NCBI GenBank assembly: GCA_964534515.1
Contig: CAZHPW010000017.1
Coordinates: 1 to 30,265, forward strand
Source of the DNA: UBA6115 sp964534515
GTDB lineage: Bacteria > Bacillota > Clostridia > Christensenellales > Aristaeellaceae
DNA length: 30,265 nucleotides
Direction: 5' to 3'
The notes below the pieces were generated by a model. The model searched no databases and had not been told where the DNA came from. It saw nothing but the letters and a program-made list of their open reading frames with translations. The translations under genes were made by a program, and so were the position numbers. Shown here piece by piece: positions 16,549-25,099 of this stretch. Position 1 is the stretch's first letter. Each line of letters begins with the position of its first letter.

Positions 16549-17575
16549 CCCGCAAGAAGTTGGATCGGGTCAGTTTGTGCAAGATTTCGGTGTGCTCGGC
16601 CATGGTGCCAACGCCGGTGACGGCAGTCAGCATCGGGTCACGAGCCAGGGTCACGGGAAGGCCCAGTTCGCTCGCCAAAAAGCGGTCAAGGCCATAAAGC
16701 TGGGAGCCGCCGCCCACCAGGTGGATGCCCTTGCGCAGAATATCGCTGCACAATTCCGGCGGCGTCTTGTCCAGAATCTCCCTTATGGTATCCAGAATCT
16801 TCAGGCAGGGGCCATGGAGCGCCTGATAGAAACGGCTGGAAGCGATTTCGGCGGTCTGCGGCAGCCCGGTAATCAGGTCGCGGCCGCGGACCACCACCTT
16901 GCGCTCATCAGACGAGGGCAGGGCGGAGCCCCAGTCAATTTTGATGTCCTCGGCCATCCTGTCGCCAATGAGCATGTTGTGCTCATGCTTGATGAATTCC
17001 ACAATCACGTTGTCCATCTTGATGCCGCCCTGGGGAATGGAGCGGGAGAGCACGATGCCGCCCAGCGCGATGACCGCGACCTCGGTCGTTCCCCCGCCGA
17101 TGTCGACCACCATGCTGCCCTCCGGCGCGAAGACCGGGAGGCCTGAGCCAAAGGCGGAGGCAAAGGGCTTGTCAATTAAGTGAATGGCGTTTTTACGGGC
17201 GCCGGCGCTGGCCGCCGCCTCGCGGATGACGCGCTTTTCTACAGGCGAAATGCGGCTGGGCACGGTAATGTACACCCGGGGTTTGACCAGGTGGGACACG
17301 CCGATGGCCTTTCTGATAAAGTAACGCAAAACAATCTCGGTCAGGTCAAAATCCTTGACCGTACCGTCCTGAAGCGGACGCACGGCGACATCCCCCGCCG
17401 AGGTCCTGCCCACCAGCGCCAGGGCGTCCTGCCCGATGGCCTTGATGGTCTTTTTTTCACTGCCCGTAACAACCAGCAAAGTGGGTTCGTTAATCTGAAT
17501 GCCCCGTTTGCGGACATGTACCAATGTGTTTGATGTCCCTAAATCTATGCCAATATCGGGCGCGATGATTGCCAT
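16535..17575 (-). CDS. mreB: Rod shape-determining actin MreB
   Basis: Bacterial actin that forms membrane-bound filaments and orients side-wall synthesis. 346 residues, the family norm. Seen: phosphate-1 loop PDIGIDLGTSNTLVHVRK near the N-terminus, phosphate-2 segment VVDIGGGTTEVAVIALGGIV (about 158-177), ISPVEKRVIREAA.SAGA, and the adenosine-site GIHLVGGGSQLYGLDRFL (about 287-304). The ATG at 17575 has only a weak GGAA site. It follows maf by 17 bases and overlaps mreC by 14 bases. Mbl or MreBH paralogues share these motifs; the operon with mreCD supports MreB. Confidence 0.96.
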   Translation of the reverse strand: MAIIAPDIGIDLGTSNTLVHVRKRGIQINEPTLLVVTGSEKKTIKAIGQDALALVGRTSAGDVAVRPLQDGTVKDFDLTEIVLRYFIRKAIGVSHLVKPRVYITVPSRISPVEKRVIREAAASAGARKNAIHLIDKPFASAFGSGLPVFAPEGSMVVDIGGGTTEVAVIALGGIVLSRSIPQGGIKMDNVIVEFIKHEHNMLIGDRMAEDIKIDWGSALPSSDERKVVVRGRDLITGLPQTAEIASSRFYQALHGPCLKILDTIREILDKTPPELCSDILRKGIHLVGGGSQLYGLDRFLASELGLPVTLARDPMLTAVTGVGTMAEHTEILHKLTRSNFLRDDNA

Positions 17576-17592
17576 GTTCTGCGTTCCGTCCC

Positions 17593-18153
17593 TTACAGTA
17601 AATCAATTTGTTTGAGTAGTTCACGTACCTTGGAGGTGGGCAGGCCGACCACGTTGGTGTAGCTGCCGGCAATCTCCTCAATATACATGGAGGCCAGGCC
17701 CTGAATGGCGTAGGCACCTGCCTTGCCCATGGGCTCGCCGGAGGCGACATAGGCCTGTATCTCCCTGTCTTCCAGCTTGGAAAAAAGCACCTGGGTCACA
17801 GCCTGAGCGGGATAAACCTGCCCATTCGCGATTAGGCACACACCGGTGTGCACCTGGTGCCAGACCCCGCTGAGCAGACGCAGCATCCTCGCGGCGTCCT
17901 TCTCGTCTTCGGGCTTGCCCAGGGTTTGACCGTTGACGCTGACCAGGGTATCGGCGGCCAGCACCACATCATCCGGAAACAGTTCCGCGGCGGCCCTGGC
18001 CTTGCGCAGCGCCAGCGCCGCGACCACGCTCTCGGGGCTACCGATCAGGTTCTCATCCACATCCGGGCTGAAAACCGTGAATACAAGCCCCATTTGGCTC
18101 AGCAGTTCCTGCCGTCTGGGTGAAGAGGAGGCCAAAATCAGTCGTCGCGTCAC
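17593..18153 (-). CDS. maf: Maf family nucleoside triphosphate pyrophosphatase
   Basis: Cytoplasmic house-cleaning enzyme that hydrolyses non-canonical or modified nucleoside triphosphates to monophosphates; in Bacillus Maf overproduction affects septation. About 186 residues. Seen: LILASSSPRRQELL at the N-terminus, the conserved DENL and LALRKARAAA, VVLAADTLVSVNGQTLGKPED, and the C-terminal AGAYAIQGLAS plus GSYTNVVGLP segments, all diagnostic for Maf. The start chosen is GTG at 18153, because AAAGG lies nine bases upstream; a TTG at 18162 would leave no room for it. The QG.A form suits the dTTP/UTP-type subgroup. It is the first gene of the maf-mreBCD-pbp2-minD-rodA operon. Confidence 0.93.
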   Translation of the reverse strand: MTRRLILASSSPRRQELLSQMGLVFTVFSPDVDENLIGSPESVVAALALRKARAAAELFPDDVVLAADTLVSVNGQTLGKPEDEKDAARMLRLLSGVWHQVHTGVCLIANGQVYPAQAVTQVLFSKLEDREIQAYVASGEPMGKAGAYAIQGLASMYIEEIAGSYTNVVGLPTSKVRELLKQIDLL

Positions 18154-18183
18154 AAAAGCCAACCTTTCCCGGATGGTTCAAAC

Positions 18184-18192
18184 AGTATACCA
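18184..18192 (-). promoter_or_regulatory. Extended -10 promoter for the maf-mre operon
   Basis: Minus strand TGGTATACT: a TGN extension directly before TATACT, about 31 bases before the maf start. No good -35 box is seen at 16-18 bases (GAACAA at 17). The AT-rich sequence just upstream could act as an UP element. Confidence 0.5.
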
Positions 18193-18269
18193 TAAATTGA
18201 AGCATCTTGTTCTTTAAGTTTTAACAAAATTAACACGAATGACACATTTATAGATTGGGAAACAAAGCG

Positions 18270-19064
18270 CTAAATCGCGCAAACAGGATTGAGCTTGAAC
18301 AAACGACAGGCGTTTTCGCAGGTCAGTTTCGCGGTGTCCTCAAAGGATAAGCCGCGGAGCTCAGCCAACAGCCCGCAGACCTCACTAACCAAGGAGGGGT
18401 CATTGCGCTTGCCGCGGAAGGGCACGGGCGCCAGGTAGGGGCTGTCTGTCTCAATGAGCAGGCGTTCCGCGCTGACAGCCTGGGCAGCCTCCCTTAAGTT
18501 GTGGGCGTTTTTAAACGTCAGGGAGCCGGCAAAGGAGATGTAAAAGCCCAGTCGCTCATACTCCCTGGCGCTCTCAGCGCTGCCGGAAAAGCAGTGCAGC
18601 ACCCCGCCTGGCAAATGGTCCCGACGGGCCTTCATGATGTCCAGCATCCTGCCGTGGGCTTCCCGCACATGCAAAACAACCGGCATGCCCAATTCATAGG
18701 CCAGGTCCAGCTGCCTATTGAGCCAGTCCTCCTGAACATCCTTGGGCGAGAAATCATAATAGAAATCAAGCCCGATTTCGCCCAGGGCGACCACCTTGTC
18801 ATGCTTGAGCAACTGCCTTATATCCTCCAGGTCGCCGGACTGTGCCTGCGCCGCCTGGTGGGGGTGCACCCCGGCGGCCGCGTAAACAAAGGGGTATTCT
18901 TCCGCCAGCGCGATGCCGGCGCGGGAAGAAGCCAGGTCACTGCTGCAGGTTAAGCAGGCGACGATACCCTTGCCCGGCAGGGACGAGATGAGATTGTCCC
19001 GGTCCAAATCAAACTTGTCATCGTCCAAATGGCAATGGGAATCAAACAAGAGCGCTTTTTGCAT
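18270..19064 (-). CDS. tatD: TatD family metal-dependent hydrolase
   Basis: Metal-dependent deoxyribonuclease-type hydrolase of the amidohydrolase-like TIM barrel family. 264 residues, the usual size. Metal ligands are visible in order: SHCHLD (H10, H12), GEIGLDFYYD (Glu about 96), the histidine in VVLHVREAH (about 131), HCFSG (about 156) and ETDSPYLAPVPFRGKRN (Asp about 206). Its ATG (19064) shares one base with the metG stop (TGATG), so translation is coupled and it is read from the metG promoter. The metG-tatD order is common in Bacillota. A short GCGC/GCGC stem overlaps its stop codon, too weak to call a terminator. Confidence 0.95.
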   Translation of the reverse strand: MQKALLFDSHCHLDDDKFDLDRDNLISSLPGKGIVACLTCSSDLASSRAGIALAEEYPFVYAAAGVHPHQAAQAQSGDLEDIRQLLKHDKVVALGEIGLDFYYDFSPKDVQEDWLNRQLDLAYELGMPVVLHVREAHGRMLDIMKARRDHLPGGVLHCFSGSAESAREYERLGFYISFAGSLTFKNAHNLREAAQAVSAERLLIETDSPYLAPVPFRGKRNDPSLVSEVCGLLAELRGLSFEDTAKLTCENACRLFKLNPVCAI

Positions 19065-21028
19065 CAGGAGATGTCCATGCCGTCCTGGATGCCCTCATCC
19101 ACGGTGAGCAGCTTTAAGACGCTATCATCCTCCGTGGACGCGCAAAGCAGCATGCCCTGGGACTCCACGCCGCGGATTTTGCGCGGGGGGAGGTTGGACA
19201 AAAGGACCAGCGTTCTGCCGATGAGGTCATCCGGCTTGTAGTGCAGGGCGATGCCGGACAACACGGTGCGCTCCTCATCCCCCACCTTTAAGCGGAATTT
19301 CAACAGCTTGTCGCTCTTCTCCAACTTCTCACAGGACAGCACCTTGGCGGTCTTCAATTTAATCTTGGTAAAATCGGCAAACTCAATGTTGGGCTCGGGC
19401 TGTTTCTCAACCTTGGGCTCCGCGTCCTTCTTGCCCAGGCCCAGCTCCAGATCATTTTCGGCCTCCAGCAAGGGCAGCTCCGCCTTGATATCAATGCGCG
19501 GGAACACCGCCTCACCCTTTTTGACCATTTGGCCTTCCGGCGTCTTGCCAAAGGCGGACAGGGAATCCCAGGTCTTGAGCGCCTCATCGGTGACGCCCAG
19601 CTGCGCGAAGATTTTTTCCGGCGTTTTGGGCATGACGGGGTAGATGAGGACGGAGACAAAGCGCAGGCTTTCCGCCAGCACATACAAAACGGTCTTCAGC
19701 CGCTCACGGCCGGATTCGTCCCGGCCCAGCACCCAGGGCTGGGTGGCGTCGATGTAGCGGTTGCAGGCGGAGATGACCTTCCAGATTTCGGCCAGGGCCT
19801 GCGGGAACTGGAGGGCGTCCATCTCATCCTCAACGCGATTGGGCAGCAATTCCACCTGCTCAATGAGGGCTTTGTCCACCTCTTCATATTTGGAGGGGGC
19901 CTGCACCTTGCCGTCAAAATATTTTTCAATCATGGCGACCGTACGGCTGAGCAGATTGCCCAGGTCATTGGCCAAGTCGGAGTTGACCCTGGTCATCATG
20001 GCCTCATTGGTGTAGTTGCCGTCAGAGCCAAAGGGCATTTCGCGCATCAGGTAGTAGCGCAGCGCGTCCGCGCCAAAGCGCTTGACCACCGGGCGGGGGT
20101 AAACCACATTGCCCTTGGATTTTGACATCTTGTCGTTGTTAAAGAGTAGCCAGCCATGGCCAAAGACCTGCTTGGGCAGGGGCAGCCCCAGGGCGTGGAG
20201 CATGATGGGCCAGTAGATGGTGTGGAAGCGGACGATTTCCTTGCCGACCAACTGCACATTGGCAGGCCAGTAGGTCTTCATGAGGCTGTCGTCCTCTGAC
20301 ATATAGCCAAGCGCCGTGATGTAGTTGCTCAGCGCGTCAATCCAGACATAGATAACGTGCTCCGGGTCAAAATCAACCGGGACACCCCATTTGAAGGTGG
20401 TGCGGCTCACAGACAGGTCTTGCAACCCGGGCAGGAGGAAGTTTTGCAGCATTTCATTGGCGCGGGAAGGCGGCTGGATGAAATCCGGGTTTTCCTTGAT
20501 GTAGTTGATAAGCCAATCCTGGTATTTGCTCATGCGGAAGAAATAGCTTTCCTCGCGCACCAGTTCGGTCTCCCTGCCGCAATCCGGACAGAGCTTGCCC
20601 TCCTTAAGCTGGGTGGCCGTCCAGAAGGCTTCACACGGCGTGCAATACTGGCCCTCGTAGGCGGACTTGTAGATGTCCCCCTGGTCATAGAGCTTGCGGA
20701 AAATCTTCTGCACCGCTTTCATGTGGCGCTCATCGGTGGTGCGGATGAAGTCATCGTACTCGATGTTCATCAGCTCCCAGAGCTTTTTGGTATCCGCCAC
20801 AATGTCATCCACAAACTTTTGCGGCGTCACGCCCGCTTCCTGCGCGCTGCGCTCAATCTTTTGGCCGTGCTCATCCGTTCCGGTGAGGAAGTAGGACTTC
20901 TGCCCGGTCAAGCGCTTAAAACGGGTCATGGTGTCAGCGGCAACGGTTGTGTAGGTGTGGCCGATGTGCATGTGCCCGCTGGGATAATAAATGGGCGTTG
21001 TGATGTAAAAAGTCTGTTGATTCTGCAT
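19064..21028 (-). CDS. metG: Methionyl-tRNA synthetase
   Basis: Class I aminoacyl-tRNA synthetase charging initiator and elongator tRNA-Met in the cytoplasm. About 654 residues. Seen: the HIGH motif in PSGHMHIGHTYT near the N-terminus, a single zinc-binding pair CTPC with CPDC around residues 126-147, the KMSKS loop (DKMSKSKGNVV, about 300), the anticodon-binding helical domain, and a C-terminal tRNA-binding (OB-fold) domain from FADFTKIKLKTAKVL to the end. The start is ATG 21028, preceded by GGGAGG; the 22 codons upstream are in frame but contain the promoter and do not fit the family. Confidence 0.98.
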   Translation of the reverse strand: MQNQQTFYITTPIYYPSGHMHIGHTYTTVAADTMTRFKRLTGQKSYFLTGTDEHGQKIERSAQEAGVTPQKFVDDIVADTKKLWELMNIEYDDFIRTTDERHMKAVQKIFRKLYDQGDIYKSAYEGQYCTPCEAFWTATQLKEGKLCPDCGRETELVREESYFFRMSKYQDWLINYIKENPDFIQPPSRANEMLQNFLLPGLQDLSVSRTTFKWGVPVDFDPEHVIYVWIDALSNYITALGYMSEDDSLMKTYWPANVQLVGKEIVRFHTIYWPIMLHALGLPLPKQVFGHGWLLFNNDKMSKSKGNVVYPRPVVKRFGADALRYYLMREMPFGSDGNYTNEAMMTRVNSDLANDLGNLLSRTVAMIEKYFDGKVQAPSKYEEVDKALIEQVELLPNRVEDEMDALQFPQALAEIWKVISACNRYIDATQPWVLGRDESGRERLKTVLYVLAESLRFVSVLIYPVMPKTPEKIFAQLGVTDEALKTWDSLSAFGKTPEGQMVKKGEAVFPRIDIKAELPLLEAENDLELGLGKKDAEPKVEKQPEPNIEFADFTKIKLKTAKVLSCEKLEKSDKLLKFRLKVGDEERTVLSGIALHYKPDDLIGRTLVLLSNLPPRKIRGVESQGMLLCASTEDDSVLKLLTVDEGIQDGMDIS

Positions 21029-21056
21029 AAGATTTCCTCCCGCGTACTTCTGCGCC

Positions 21057-21085
21057 ATTATAGTTTGTTTGTATAGTCTGGTCAA
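21057..21085 (-). promoter_or_regulatory. Strong sigma-A promoter for metG-tatD
   Basis: Minus strand: TTGACC (21085-21080), a 17-base spacer and a perfect TATAAT (21062-21057). The transcription start would fall about 22 bases before metG, leaving no room for a T-box leader. Confidence 0.87.
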
Positions 21086-21107
21086 GGAAAACACAGGCTC
21101 CCAAAGA

Positions 21108-21135
21108 AAAAAGCGCCGGGTGAGCGGCGCTTTTT
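21108..21135 (-). terminator. Rho-independent terminator after clpC
   Basis: An 11-base perfect stem (AAAAAGCGCCG with its complement, loop of six) followed on the minus strand by a run of T. It ends the ctsR-mcsA-mcsB-clpC transcript 14 bases past the clpC stop and insulates metG. The symmetric A/T flanks would let it work in both directions. Confidence 0.88.
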
Positions 21136-21149
21136 GTTAAGGTCCTTTT

Positions 21150-23606
21150 TTATTGGGTGACGGGGTTTAAGAGGGCCTCATCAAGGGGTTTGCTCCCGGC
21201 TTTTTCAACCGTGAAGTCCAGTTTGTCCCCGCTGGCGAACATGGTGACCTTGTCGCCTTCCTGAAGCTCGCCTGAAACCACCTGGCTGCTCAGTGCGTCC
21301 TCCACCATCCTTTGGATAGCGCGGCGCAGGGGCCTGGCGCCATACTGCGGGTCAAAGCCCGCCTTGGCCAAAAGGGCGACGGCGTCATCCCGGAAGCTTA
21401 GCTCAATGCCGCGCTCCTTCAGCCGCTTGATGATGACATCCAGCATCAGGCCCGCGATTTGGGCAATCTGCGCGTCGGAGAGGGAATGGAACACGATGAC
21501 CTCATCCAGACGGTTGAGGAACTCCGGACGGAAGACGCGCTTGATTTCGTCCATGACACGGGTTTTCATTTCTTCGTGGTTCATGGAGCTGTGGGCATCC
21601 GTGCCGCCAAAGCCCAGGGAGCGCCCGGTGGCCAGCTGGGTGGCGCCGGCGTTTGAGGTCATGACGATAATGGTGTTCTTAAAGCTGGTGACCCGGCCGG
21701 TGTTGTCGGTGAGCCGGCCGTCTTCCAGAATCTGCAACAGCATATTGAAGACATCGGGGTGCGCTTTTTCAATCTCATCAAACAGCACCACGGAGTAGGG
21801 CTTGCGCCGGACGGCTTCAGTCAACTGGCCGCCTTCCTCATAGCCTACGTAGCCCGGAGGCGAACCCACCATGCGGGAGACGGTGTGCTTCTCCATGTAT
21901 TCGCTCATGTCCAGGCGAATCAGGGCGTCCTCATCGCCAAACATGGCCTCGCCCAGTGCGCGGCACAGCTCGGTCTTGCCAACGCCGGTGGGCCCCAAGA
22001 AAATGAAGGAGCCGATGGGGCGCTTGGGATCCTGAAGGCCAGCGCGCGCGCGGCGGATGGCCTTGCTGACAGCGCTGACAGCCTCATCCTGGCCGATGAC
22101 CCGTTTATGCAGGGTCTCTTCCAGCTGCATGAGCCGGGCGGATTCCACCATGTTCATGCGCTGAACGGGAATGCCGGTCCAGTTGGCGACAACGGCGGAA
22201 ATGTCATCCTCTGTCACCTCGGGCTTGAGGTTGTCCTTCCTGGTGACCCAGGCGTTGCGCTCTTCCTCTATCTTATCGCGCATCATGCGCTCACTGTCGC
22301 GCAGGTCAGCGGCCTTTTCATAGTCCTGGCCGGTGATGGCGGAACGCTTTTCAATGATGATTTGCTCCAGCCTGCGCTCCAACTCCTTGATAGTGGCAGG
22401 CGGCGCGAAAGCCTTCAAGCGCACGCGGGAAGCGGCCTCGTCCATCACATCCACCGCCTTGTCCGGCAGGAAACGGTCCGCGATATAGCGGGAGGACAGC
22501 TCCACCGCGGCTTCAAGTGCCGCATCGGTAATCTGCACTTTGTGGTGGGATTCGTAGTAGGGGCGCAAGCCTTTTAGGATTTCCAGGGACTTGTCGCTGT
22601 CCGGCTCATCCACCGTGACCGGCTGAAAGCGCCTGGACAGGGCGGCGTCCTTTTCAATGTGCTTGCGGTAGTCATCCAAGGTGGTCGCGCCGATGACCTG
22701 GAGCTCTCCCCTGGCCAGGGCGGGTTTTAAGATACCCGCCGCGTCAATGGAGCCCTCCGCCTTGCCGGCGCCCATGATGTTTTGGAGCTCGTCAATGAAG
22801 AGGATGATGCGGGGGTCTTCCTTGAGTTCATTGACCACGTCCTTCATGCGCTCCTCAAACTCGCCCCGGTACTTGGTGCCGGCAATCAGGCTGCCGATGT
22901 CCAGAGACAAGAGGCGCTTGCCCAAAAGGGTGTCAGGTACATCTTCATCGATGATGCGCTGGGCTAAGCCCTCAGCCACGGCGCTTTTGCCAACGCCGGG
23001 CGCGCCGATGAGAACGGGGTTGTTCTTGGTACGGCGGGAAAGAATCTGCGCCATGCGCTCAATTTCTTTCTCGCGGCCGATGACCGGGTCCAGCTTTTTC
23101 TGGCGGGCCAGTTCGGTCAAATCCCGGCTGTTCTTTTCAAGGGTGGACTTGCCCGCGTCCTGCTGGTCCTCCGGCATCGCGCGCAGGGTATCGGAAGCCT
23201 CGTTTTTTAAGGCCTCAATGTCGCAGCCAAAGACGCTTAAAATGCGCACGCCAACGGCATCCTGCTCACTTAGCAGGCAGTACCACAGCATGGCCGCCGT
23301 GACCAGGGGCAATTGCTGCTTCTGGGTGCGGCTAAGCGCGGTGTCCAGGATGTTTTTCATGCGCGGGGTCAATTCCAGCACCTTGGGCGGGAGCTGGCTG
23401 GCTGAGGACAACTGCCTCACGGCATCCTCCACCGCTTGCAGGGTTAAGTGGTCGGGCAGGCTGGGCAATACATCCCTGGCCTTGCTCATTAAACCAATCA
23501 ACAGGTGCTCGGTTCCCCAGAAACGATGGCGCAGGGAAATGGCCGCCTGTTGGGAAGTTTCTAATATTGCTCTTGCTTTGGGGTCAAATTTTCCAAAAAT
23601 GGGCAT
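21150..23606 (-). CDS. clpC: ATP-dependent Clp protease ATPase subunit ClpC
   Basis: HSP100 unfoldase that feeds substrates to ClpP. 818 residues. Order: Clp N-domain double repeat (1-145, with FWGTEHLLIGL), first AAA+ module with Walker A GAPGVGKS (201-208), Walker B LFIDEL (269-274) and arginine-finger region DAALSRRFQP; the middle domain with a UVR-like QDYEKAADLRDSE (about 427-439); second AAA+ module with Walker A GPTGVGKT (538-545), Walker B VVLFDEIEKAH, and sensor-2 GARPLRRAIQ. The middle domain identifies ClpC rather than ClpB, ClpE or ClpA. The start is ATG 23606 with AGGAGG closely upstream; a much longer in-frame reading into mcsB is not real. It is the last gene of the ctsR operon, one base after mcsB. 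Confidence 0.97.
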   Translation of the reverse strand: MPIFGKFDPKARAILETSQQAAISLRHRFWGTEHLLIGLMSKARDVLPSLPDHLTLQAVEDAVRQLSSASQLPPKVLELTPRMKNILDTALSRTQKQQLPLVTAAMLWYCLLSEQDAVGVRILSVFGCDIEALKNEASDTLRAMPEDQQDAGKSTLEKNSRDLTELARQKKLDPVIGREKEIERMAQILSRRTKNNPVLIGAPGVGKSAVAEGLAQRIIDEDVPDTLLGKRLLSLDIGSLIAGTKYRGEFEERMKDVVNELKEDPRIILFIDELQNIMGAGKAEGSIDAAGILKPALARGELQVIGATTLDDYRKHIEKDAALSRRFQPVTVDEPDSDKSLEILKGLRPYYESHHKVQITDAALEAAVELSSRYIADRFLPDKAVDVMDEAASRVRLKAFAPPATIKELERRLEQIIIEKRSAITGQDYEKAADLRDSERMMRDKIEEERNAWVTRKDNLKPEVTEDDISAVVANWTGIPVQRMNMVESARLMQLEETLHKRVIGQDEAVSAVSKAIRRARAGLQDPKRPIGSFIFLGPTGVGKTELCRALGEAMFGDEDALIRLDMSEYMEKHTVSRMVGSPPGYVGYEEGGQLTEAVRRKPYSVVLFDEIEKAHPDVFNMLLQILEDGRLTDNTGRVTSFKNTIIVMTSNAGATQLATGRSLGFGGTDAHSSMNHEEMKTRVMDEIKRVFRPEFLNRLDEVIVFHSLSDAQIAQIAGLMLDVIIKRLKERGIELSFRDDAVALLAKAGFDPQYGARPLRRAIQRMVEDALSSQVVSGELQEGDKVTMFASGDKLDFTVEKAGSKPLDEALLNPVTQ

Positions 23607-23607
23607 C

Positions 23608-24585
23608 TTATCCTCCTGATAAAGTGTGGCGCACGGCGTCCGCGCGCCGGAAAACGAAGGTGGTGAGCAAAGCGCCTTCCTCCTGGAAGACCTGGTCATT
23701 GCCATAGACCAGAAGGCTGTCAACCGTCTTAACGTCAAGCGGCAGGATACCGCTTGAAGCGCCCAGGCGAAGCCCGCTCCAATGGGTCAAAAAATCGCTG
23801 ATGTTGAGCCTGCGTGCGTAGCGCAGGATGCCGTAGGAGCGCCAGACCTGGTCTAAGACCGTGGAATGCCCGGAGCTGTTGAGCGCGCGTTCCTGCAGCG
23901 CTTTTTCCTTGGAAACCAAAAGCTCAATGCCCTTTTGTACCAGCGCGTTTGTCTCCTCATCCGTCTTGTCCAGGCTGGACAGGTTGGACAGGACAAAGAG
24001 CCTGGCAGGGTTTCGGGTGTCCAGTTTGCCAATGGGCTTGAGCATAAGGCCCATGTCCTTGAGCGTCTGGCTCAGCGGGCGGATCTGCTTTAAGTAGTGC
24101 AGTAAGGGCAGGTGCAGCAAGACATTGAGGTAATAACCGCTGCCCGCCAGTAAGGGGCGATAGGACAGGTAGCCGTACTGGGCGTCCCAGGCAAAGGGAA
24201 GGGCCTCGTCCCGCGCCTTGTCTTCCAGAGCGCGAACCTGACGGGACAGGTCTTGCATATCCCCCGCCTTGCCCCGGGCTTTGAGCACCAGGTGCTCATC
24301 CAGGTTGATGGTGGCGGAGGCACCCGAAACTGTATCCGCAGCCAAAAACGCGTCTTCCAGCTTGCTGAGCTCATAGGGCAGCATCAACTGCTCAAGGTAG
24401 GGCAGGTTCTGATTGGCCAGGTTGCGCATGGGCATGAGCTTGAAGCCGGTAAAGGCATCCTTGAGTTTGCCGATGCTGTGAGCGGCGCTCTTGCCCAAAT
24501 CCTCTCTGTTGTTCTGGGGACAAAATTGCAAATCCCGGTAGTTGCGGCGCAGGGTGCCCTCCGCAAATAAAACGCTTTGGTTCAT
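23608..24585 (-). CDS. mcsB: McsB-like protein, probable inactive arginine kinase
   Basis: Homologue of the protein-arginine kinase that marks proteins for ClpC-ClpP. 325 residues, shorter than usual (about 350-360) and lacking the N-terminal 20-25. Family framework is clear: YGYL at 137-140, LLHLPLL at 156-162, and VWRSYGILRYARR and LRLG..SGIL near the C-terminus. The catalytic parts are not kept. The SSRIRLARN nucleotide-binding motif is FAEGTLRRN here. The CPTNxGTGLR active-site block is RPLLAGSGYYL (143-153), losing the cysteine, the TN pair and the arginine. NEEDH is NLDEH. It may act as an adaptor rather than a kinase, which is inference. It sits between mcsA and clpC, where McsB is expected. 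Confidence 0.85.
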   Translation of the reverse strand: MNQSVLFAEGTLRRNYRDLQFCPQNNREDLGKSAAHSIGKLKDAFTGFKLMPMRNLANQNLPYLEQLMLPYELSKLEDAFLAADTVSGASATINLDEHLVLKARGKAGDMQDLSRQVRALEDKARDEALPFAWDAQYGYLSYRPLLAGSGYYLNVLLHLPLLHYLKQIRPLSQTLKDMGLMLKPIGKLDTRNPARLFVLSNLSSLDKTDEETNALVQKGIELLVSKEKALQERALNSSGHSTVLDQVWRSYGILRYARRLNISDFLTHWSGLRLGASSGILPLDVKTVDSLLVYGNDQVFQEEGALLTTFVFRRADAVRHTLSGG

Positions 24586-24588
24586 GCT

Positions 24589-25089
24589 TTAGGCCTGTTC
24601 CCGCTCATACTGCGCGATTTGGTCGCGCAGTCTCGCGGCGTCCTCAAAACGCTCAGACACGATGGCTTCCAGCAAGTGATAGCGCAGCTCCTTAACCGGG
24701 TCCTGATTGACAGGCTGCTCGGTCTCAAGCTCCGCGTTCTCCTGCGCTGTGTCCTCAGCTTGCTCATTTTGGGCGGCGCGGGCCTGCAAGTCCTCACGCA
24801 TCGCGTCATAGCAGGAAGCGCAGCCGGCCATGGTGGTCTCGTCCAGTTTTTCATAGGGCCTGCCGCAGCCCGTGCAGATGTAGCGGGGCATGACGGCTTT
24901 GGCCTCAGGCGCGGGCTGGCTTTCTTCCACCTGCTCGCGCTTAAAGCCCAGGGCCATGAACATCTTAATCATATCCTGCTGCATGTTGTGCGCGCAGGAC
25001 ATACACATGGCCTTGGTGGCAACCTGGTTGCCGGTAACGGTCTTGAATATAATGTCCGCGTTGTTCTGGCGGCAAACTTCACAAATCAT
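24589..25089 (-). CDS. mcsA: McsA, zinc-binding partner of McsB
   Basis: Small zinc protein that activates McsB and modulates CtsR in Bacillus. 166 residues. Two pairs of CxxC are kept: CEVC (3-6) with CMSC (29-32), and CTGC (about 72-75) with CASC (about 91-94). The C-terminus carries a UVR motif (LRYHLLEAIVSERFEDAARL, about 137-156), as in McsA and UvrB. The stretch between, residues 103-130, is acidic and Gln/Glu-rich and looks disordered. The ATG at 25089 starts just after ctsR with AAGGAGG upstream. Intact McsA next to a degenerate McsB is notable. Confidence 0.91.
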   Translation of the reverse strand: MICEVCRQNNADIIFKTVTGNQVATKAMCMSCAHNMQQDMIKMFMALGFKREQVEESQPAPEAKAVMPRYICTGCGRPYEKLDETTMAGCASCYDAMREDLQARAAQNEQAEDTAQENAELETEQPVNQDPVKELRYHLLEAIVSERFEDAARLRDQIAQYEREQA

Positions 25090-25099
25090 CTTGTCCTCC

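Noticed and set aside
21759..23619. Long plus-strand reading frames opposite clpC
   Set aside because: They are frame shadows caused by the GC-rich codon use of clpC; no ribosome site or family similarity.
21150..23738. Longer ClpC start at 23738
   Set aside because: The extra N-terminal residues come from the mcsB region read in another frame; ATG 23606 has AGGAGG upstream and gives the usual ClpC N-terminus.
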